Shown: positions 59,551 through 64,000 of the stretch, one piece after another
How the letters are laid out: each line of letters begins with the position of its first letter
Position numbering within the stretch: the stretch's first letter is position 1
Origin: Latrodectus hesperus
Lineage: Eukaryota > Arthropoda > Arachnida > Araneae > Theridiidae
Direction: 5' to 3'
NCBI GenBank assembly: GCA_037975125.1
Contig: CM075854.1
Span: 64,473,071-64,537,070 of the forward strand
Length of the DNA: 64,000 bases
Position numbers and translations under genes: made by a program
Notes under the pieces: model-generated
Database searches by the model: none
Told to the model about the DNA's origin: nothing
The model's input: the letters and a program-made list of their open reading frames with translations, nothing else

Positions 59551-60179
59551 AAAACCTTTTGCAATAGCTATTTACAGCTATCATCATGTCTTGTAAAGGT
59601 AACAGTAGAGTATAAATCAGTTTTGAATACACAATAGCTAATTTCCTAATTATGGGCCATCTATTATTAAGCAATTTTTTATACAGTATACAAAGCACAA
59701 AAACATAACTTTTGTTATATTGCAGAAGATGTCATTTTTCAGAACATTTTGTGATCAATAATTTAACTTTCAATATCAAACGAGATTGTTTAACTTTCTT
59801 ACCTCACAATCGTAACTTTAACAGAAGTTTGAATTTTTTTATTACATATTTTTTTTCAAAAAATAAAATTAAGAAATAACAATTACATATTGAGTATGAT
59901 ACAAAGCTAAGCATAAAATTGATTTTTGTACTATGTGATTCTCTCTACAGATTTAGGATAAAAAAAAAAACCTTACAAAACATTCCATTTTACTAAAAAT
60001 ACCAAAGGGGAATTAGTTAATGATATAGTATTTTAATTATACTGTAAAGACAATAAAAGTTTTCTTTTTGATGTTGTTTAAAGTAATTTATTGTTTCCAT
60101 TATAATAAAAGCAAATAAAGATTCTGAGGAAAAAAAAAGCAATATAGTAGACAATACAAAAATAATTGTAAAGAATTTT
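59551..60179. other. AT-rich spacer
   Basis: No recognisable coding or repeat structure. Confidence 0.5.
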
Positions 60180-60185
60180 TTTATT
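60180..60185 (-). terminator. Candidate poly(A) signal
   Basis: AATAAA on the minus strand, about 43 nt past the stop codon of the candidate terminal exon at 60228-60318. The spacing is plausible for a short 3' UTR. Confidence 0.3.
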
Positions 60186-60227
60186 TACATTTTAATAATT
60201 ATAGACATTTAAAGTTGAATAAATTAT

Positions 60228-60318
60228 TTAAAAGTAACAAGAACACGTGCTTGGATTCCATCCTTGACACATTTTTTTAGATTTCATTCCCCGCGAGGGA
60301 TTAAAGTTGAACAAGCAC
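60228..60318 (-). CDS. Candidate cysteine-rich terminal exon
   Basis: On the minus strand a good splice acceptor (TTTCTATTTCTTTCAG, AG at 60319-60320) opens a 91-nt segment. In phase 1 it encodes CLFNFNPSRGMKSKKMCQGW followed by NPSTCSCYF and a TAA at 60228-60230. GC content is locally high for this window, and a poly(A) signal follows. The C-x(6)-C-x-C ending resembles the cysteine-rich tails of several secreted protein families, which is not enough to name one. The upstream exons are unknown; the 52-nt segment at 61445-61496 has a compatible phase. Confidence 0.3.
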
Positions 60319-60325
60319 CTGAAAG

Positions 60326-61444
60326 AAATAGAAATCAGATACATAAATAACTAATTTGAAATTTCAAGAGCTGAATATTTCAGAGGAAAAAAGTTGTTTA
60401 ATAGTTCAATAAAATAATTATATATAGAACTTTTATTGTTTCATATAATTGATTGAATTTCCCTAAAATATGCTTCTTTTAATAGTCAACAAGTGGTTGT
60501 TACATTCATGCAATCACAATCATTTTGGTGATAAAAGTTATTTCAAGGAATTTTAGGAATTTCATGATAAGAATTTTTGGTAATGAAGGTCTCACTTCTT
60601 ATAAAAATGATAAAATCTTTACTTCAATATTACATCATTCTAATTGATGTTTTCTATCTCGAAAAACTAATTTGTAATTGATTTAATTAAAAGAGAATAT
60701 AAAATTTGTTTTATAAGGATTCATTTATGTTATCGAAAATTAAATCCTCTGAGAAGCAAATCATAACATTTCCAATGGGAATTGTGAATTACAAATTTTT
60801 AGAAATAAAGTGCAAGACATGAACCTTATGCCCATATTTTAAAGATAACTTACAAAAGCCGATTTTAAGTTTAAAAAATTAATTTTGTAGAGAATATGGA
60901 AACATTTTTTTGCATACATATGTACACAATTTAAAAATATTTCCATTGAAAATAAACAGAAAAATTAAAATGCTATAATGTGTCAAAGTAACACGAATTT
61001 ATGAAATAATATCTTATAAAACATTTGCTTAAAACTGAATTTCTCTAACTCGTAAATAGTTACCTCAAAAGTGAAATCTAAGTTGTCTTAGAGGAAGATC
61101 AAAGTGTATTTCCCTCTAAGAAAACTTTAATTTCAATAAGAAATTACATGAAATAGTGCAAAATTAGGAACTATAAAAAAATTTACTGTTCATTAACTCT
61201 GCATATTTACGGCATTATATACGTACTTAAAGATAAATAAAGGAGAATACAATTGAAGCTGTATTAAAAAAGATATATTTAACTAAAACAATTTATTTAC
61301 AAATTTTATATATTCATATGATTTATTTTAAATAGAATGTTAGTGGAGTAAACAGTACTTGAAGAGGTCAATAAATGTAATAACAAATTTTTGATTTTGA
61401 GTTAAAACATTTCAAACCTTATGAAATATATAAATAATACATAC
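60326..61444. other. AT-rich stretch, possible intron
   Basis: No recognisable coding content. It would be an intron if the two neighbouring minus-strand exon candidates belong together. Confidence 0.3.
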
Positions 61445-61496
61445 CACAAATTAATACACATGGTATGCAAGGTAAGTCTATAATATCTACTGCATC
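61445..61496 (-). CDS. Candidate 52-nt internal exon
   Basis: On the minus strand this segment has a strong acceptor (CCACTTCTTCTCAG, AG at 61497-61498) and a donor GTATGT (from 61444 down). Two frames are open, one reading DAVDIIDLPCIPCVLIC and the other SRYYRLTLHTMCINL. The second joins in phase to the long frame of the exon at 60228-60318. Evidence rests only on the splice signals. Confidence 0.2.
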
Positions 61497-61672
61497 CTGA
61501 GAAGAAGTGGAAATTTAAAACCAATAAACAAATTCATGATTAATTTATTTATGATAAATTTTTATATTCATTTCTCTAAATTTCTTATTAATAATTTACT
61601 AAGCAGTAATTTTTAATAAAGTTTTGAATACTTTACTGCAATATTTCTAAATATTTTTTCAAGTCCTCCAAA

Positions 61673-61855
61673 TTATGCAGATAGAAGAACAATACACGCT
61701 CCAACATCCTCTTTTCCATCCAATTCCTTAATGGTTGAATGGTTGAAAGAATTCTCCAGTAGGAGAATTCTTTTAATTTTGTTAGCTCTGATGCACAAAA
61801 ATAAGTTTAAATTAATTAAACTTTCATTTAAATCTACAGCCCTTAAATGGTCCAA
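61673..61855 (-). CDS. Unrecognised minus-strand open segment
   Basis: A frame of 60 codons, open further upstream to about 61905, reads LDHLRAVDLNESLINLNLF, then KIKRILLLENSFNHSTIKEL and DGKEDVGACIVLL. Composition is protein-like. Further upstream an ATG at 62020 begins MSDKKPKCSVFLDVIIEEVV before a stop. These could be exons of one gene or pieces of a dead retrocopy. I do not recognise the family. A perfect 12-bp hairpin sits inside it. Confidence 0.2.
   Translation of the reverse strand: MDHLRAVDLNESLINLNLFLCIRANKIKRILLLENSFNHSTIKELDGKEDVGACIVLLSA
61746..61773. repeat. Perfect 12-bp inverted repeat, 4-nt loop
   Basis: AAAGAATTCTCC and GGAGAATTCTTT separated by AGTA. Too short to be an evident precursor RNA. 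Confidence 0.7.
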
Positions 61856-61913
61856 AATGCTTTGCTTTAAAAATAAGCAGGGACATCTTTTTTTAATGTG
61901 GAAATATCACTAG

Positions 61914-62286
61914 GTGTGTTACTATCTTTTCTTTGAAATGGAAAAGTCTCATATTAATTTTACAACCTCTTCAATTATAACATCCAAAAACACACTGCAT
62001 TTTGGCTTCTTGTCTGACATCACAATGAAGGAAAAATAGAAAACTTTTAAAAATGCTCACACACGTGCTTACAAAAACTCTCTCTCTCCCAATACCTATT
62101 CCAGCTTTCAAATATGGCTGAAGTTGATATGAAGAGGCTTTACTCTGAATAGTCTTACTACTAAAAGTTATTTGTGATTATTCTATTTTTAAAACTTCCT
62201 TTACAAATCAAACACTTTCTTCATATAAATTCTTATTTTCCCAAAACATAGATATATTTAAAAATTTTTTTAAAAAGTGTGACTAT
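61914..62286. other. Possible 5' part of the minus-strand gene candidate
   Basis: Contains the minus-strand MSDKKPKC start near 62020 described with the 61.7-kb segment. Nothing else is recognised. Confidence 0.25.
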
Positions 62287-62299
62287 ATTGGAAGGTAGT
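62287..62299 (+). repeat. Target site duplication, left copy (LINE)
   Basis: ATTGGAAGGTAGT, repeated exactly at 62824-62836. Confidence 0.9.
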
Positions 62300-62823
62300 T
62301 TTTGTTTCCTCTCCTAATTGTATAAGTGGACAAAATCTTTTTCCCTTCAATTCCCTGCAGAATTAAGAACTACTGGTTCTACACTGACTTTAAAATTACG
62401 CAATTCCTCACTGGACATGGACAATTCAATAGCTACCTACACCGTTTCCACATTAAAAACAGTGAGGTGTGCATGTGCAACTCTGGGAGTGACAACCCTT
62501 CTCACATTCTTCTTGAATGCCCATCTGTTTCAGAAGAAAGGAACGAGCTTTGTAAAGACTTAAATAACAGGTGGCCCCCGATTTTGGTGGACCTAGTAAA
62601 GAAAGAGAATTTTGTATTTTTTAAAAATTTATCCATGCTGTTATCTAACTCCTTTTTTATTTTTATATCTCTTTTTTCTCTCTGCCTTCTTTTATTATTA
62701 TTTTTTTCATCTCATGATTTATTTGGATTTGTTATGTAGTACATTTATTGTACCTTCGGGCCCTGTGTGGTATTCCTTGGTGCACAGGGAGATATTTTTG
62801 TTTTCCCAAATAAAAATAAAAAA
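62300..62823 (+). mobile_element. 5'-truncated non-LTR retrotransposon (LINE), 524 bp
   Basis: Contains the C-terminal end of a LINE ORF2-type protein, a T-rich 3' UTR, and an A-rich tail (AAATAAAAATAAAAAAA). Perfect 13-bp target duplications flank it. Truncation at the 5' end is the usual outcome of target-primed reverse transcription. The clade is probably Jockey- or R1-like, from the layout of the tail domain. Confidence 0.9.
62326..62739 (+). pseudogene. C-terminal fragment of LINE reverse transcriptase protein
   Basis: The frame reads WFYTDFKITQFLTGHGQF, then NSYLHRFHI and a zinc-binding-like pattern with Cys49, Cys51, His60 and Cys65 counted from 62326 (VCMCNSGSDNPSHILLECP). This LTGHG...YL.RF...C.C...H.L..CP block is typical of the region after the reverse transcriptase in Jockey/R1-type elements. 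The RT and endonuclease domains are absent. The frame continues open past the conserved part, so the coding fragment is not visibly mutated, only truncated. Confidence 0.88.
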
Positions 62824-62836
62824 ATTGGAAGGTAGT
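62824..62836 (+). repeat. Target site duplication, right copy (LINE)
   Basis: Exact match to 62287-62299. Confidence 0.9.
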
Positions 62837-64000
62837 ATTTAATGTGCACAGTAGTATTAGAAAAATCTTGAGCACAATATATTTTAAATATGTTAAGCAA
62901 GAACAAATTACAAAGTTTTCACTCATGTATTTGTTTCTTAATTATAATTTTAAATTAGCTTTTCTTTTTATGAATTTCAGATTTCTTCACTAACATGTAA
63001 ATAAATCATAAAGAGCACAACACATTTTCCAATTTTTTAATAAAATAAAGTAAAATTTGCAGTAATAATGTAATTTTTTACAAAAAAATGTGTTGCCTGA
63101 AGTTTTGTTTCATAAATATTAAACAGCCAACAAGATTTCCCAAACAGGATTTTAATTAATGTTCTAATTAGTAATATAAATTTAAAAAATTAATCATGGT
63201 TATAAAATAATAAACTTTACATTTTCTAAATAAATAACCTTAATTCGAATAGTACTTCCTAATATGTATTTAAAAAAGGAATATTTCTTATATATTTGTT
63301 ATAAAATGATGATTTTAAAAAATAGATATTTTAAAAAAGCATTACATTTTTCATTGAAATGCATTTTTACATTTCATGCAAATTCTAAACACAAGACCAT
63401 TTATTCTAATAAATATCATTATTTGTAATATTATTTTATTGAAAGAATTTACAAACATTTATGCCTAAAAAATGATTATTTTAATGCATGTTACAAAATG
63501 GAATTGAATTAATGATCATAATTAGAATGCAATTTAACGATCTGTATTGAAAAATAAACATTTTTTAATAAAATTCTAATCAAAAAAATTATTTAGAAAA
63601 TATAAAAAAATTATGTTATATTTAGTTAATATACAATAAATTTATATCATTTTACAATGAAAGAAAAATCAGGAATTTTCAACAACGAAATAAAATAGAA
63701 ATTCCGTTAATATATTTAATAATATATATCTAAAAAATATAACAATTGATGATTATTCAATTTTAATTTCGAAAGAAATATAGCTAAGCAATTTTTATAA
63801 TAATTGAAGCACTTAAATACAACTCTAATTTCGTCGAAAATGTGATAATTAAAATACTAATCAATTATGTTACCAAACTACTATAAAATATTTTAAATAT
63901 TTATAAAAAGTAATTAAAAAATATTGACACTGAATTAATACAAGTGAATATGATCGTTTCTAAATTCAGCTTAGAATTTTTTGAAATGTTGTCAAATTTA
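62837..64000. other. AT-rich stretch without recognised gene
   Basis: No feature can be supported. Confidence 0.5.

Overview
This is AT-rich eukaryotic DNA, by eye a little over a quarter G+C. It looks like an arthropod genome, most likely a spider or other arachnid, with moderate to low confidence. The grounds are an invertebrate Toll-type receptor gene, a load of Tc1/mariner-superfamily transposons, tRNA-derived SINEs and very long (TA)n microsatellites. No CRISPR array, bacterial operon or complete structural RNA gene is visible. Most of the window is gene-poor.

The one confidently recognised protein gene is a Toll-like receptor on the minus strand (6685-9855, 1056 codons, uninterrupted coding sequence). 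It has a signal peptide, a long non-LRR N-terminal region, about 18 leucine-rich repeats, one C-terminal cysteine cluster, one membrane span and a TIR domain. A splice acceptor lies just upstream of its ATG, so the gene probably has a 5' UTR intron. A CpG-rich patch with a CRE-like motif near 13.27-13.40 kb is a possible promoter or first exon.

From 15.6 to 20 kb the window is dense in mobile elements: a complete SINE with 14-bp target duplications, an internally deleted mariner, a possible LTR remnant, and a deleted DNA transposon with 163-bp terminal inverted repeats. From 20 to 49.4 kb there are ten (TA)n loci. Two Tc1-like elements sit here (34.2-35.6 and 41.0-42.4 kb); the second lies inside a (TA)n tract and keeps its whole transposase frame with five nonsense codons. 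A transposase relic (32.2 kb), a second tRNA-like SINE fragment (38.8 kb), a diverged dispersed repeat pair (22.3 and 43.8 kb) and an unrecognised 96-codon minus-strand open stretch (45.8-46.1 kb) also occur.

From 49.4 to 59 kb almost nothing is recognisable except one Tc1 relic. At 59.2-59.55 kb there is a minisatellite of 23-24-bp self-complementary units. At 60.2-62.0 kb several minus-strand pieces look like exons, including a cysteine-rich terminal exon followed by a poly(A) signal. At 62.3-62.8 kb lies a 5'-truncated LINE with 13-bp target duplications. Several perfect or near-perfect hairpins (3.0, 12.2, 27.7, 28.4, 61.75 kb) are not explained by any element I recognise. I see no convincing new multi-gene system. 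The most worthwhile leads are the hairpins, the minisatellite, the unrecognised open frames and the unusual architecture of the Toll receptor.
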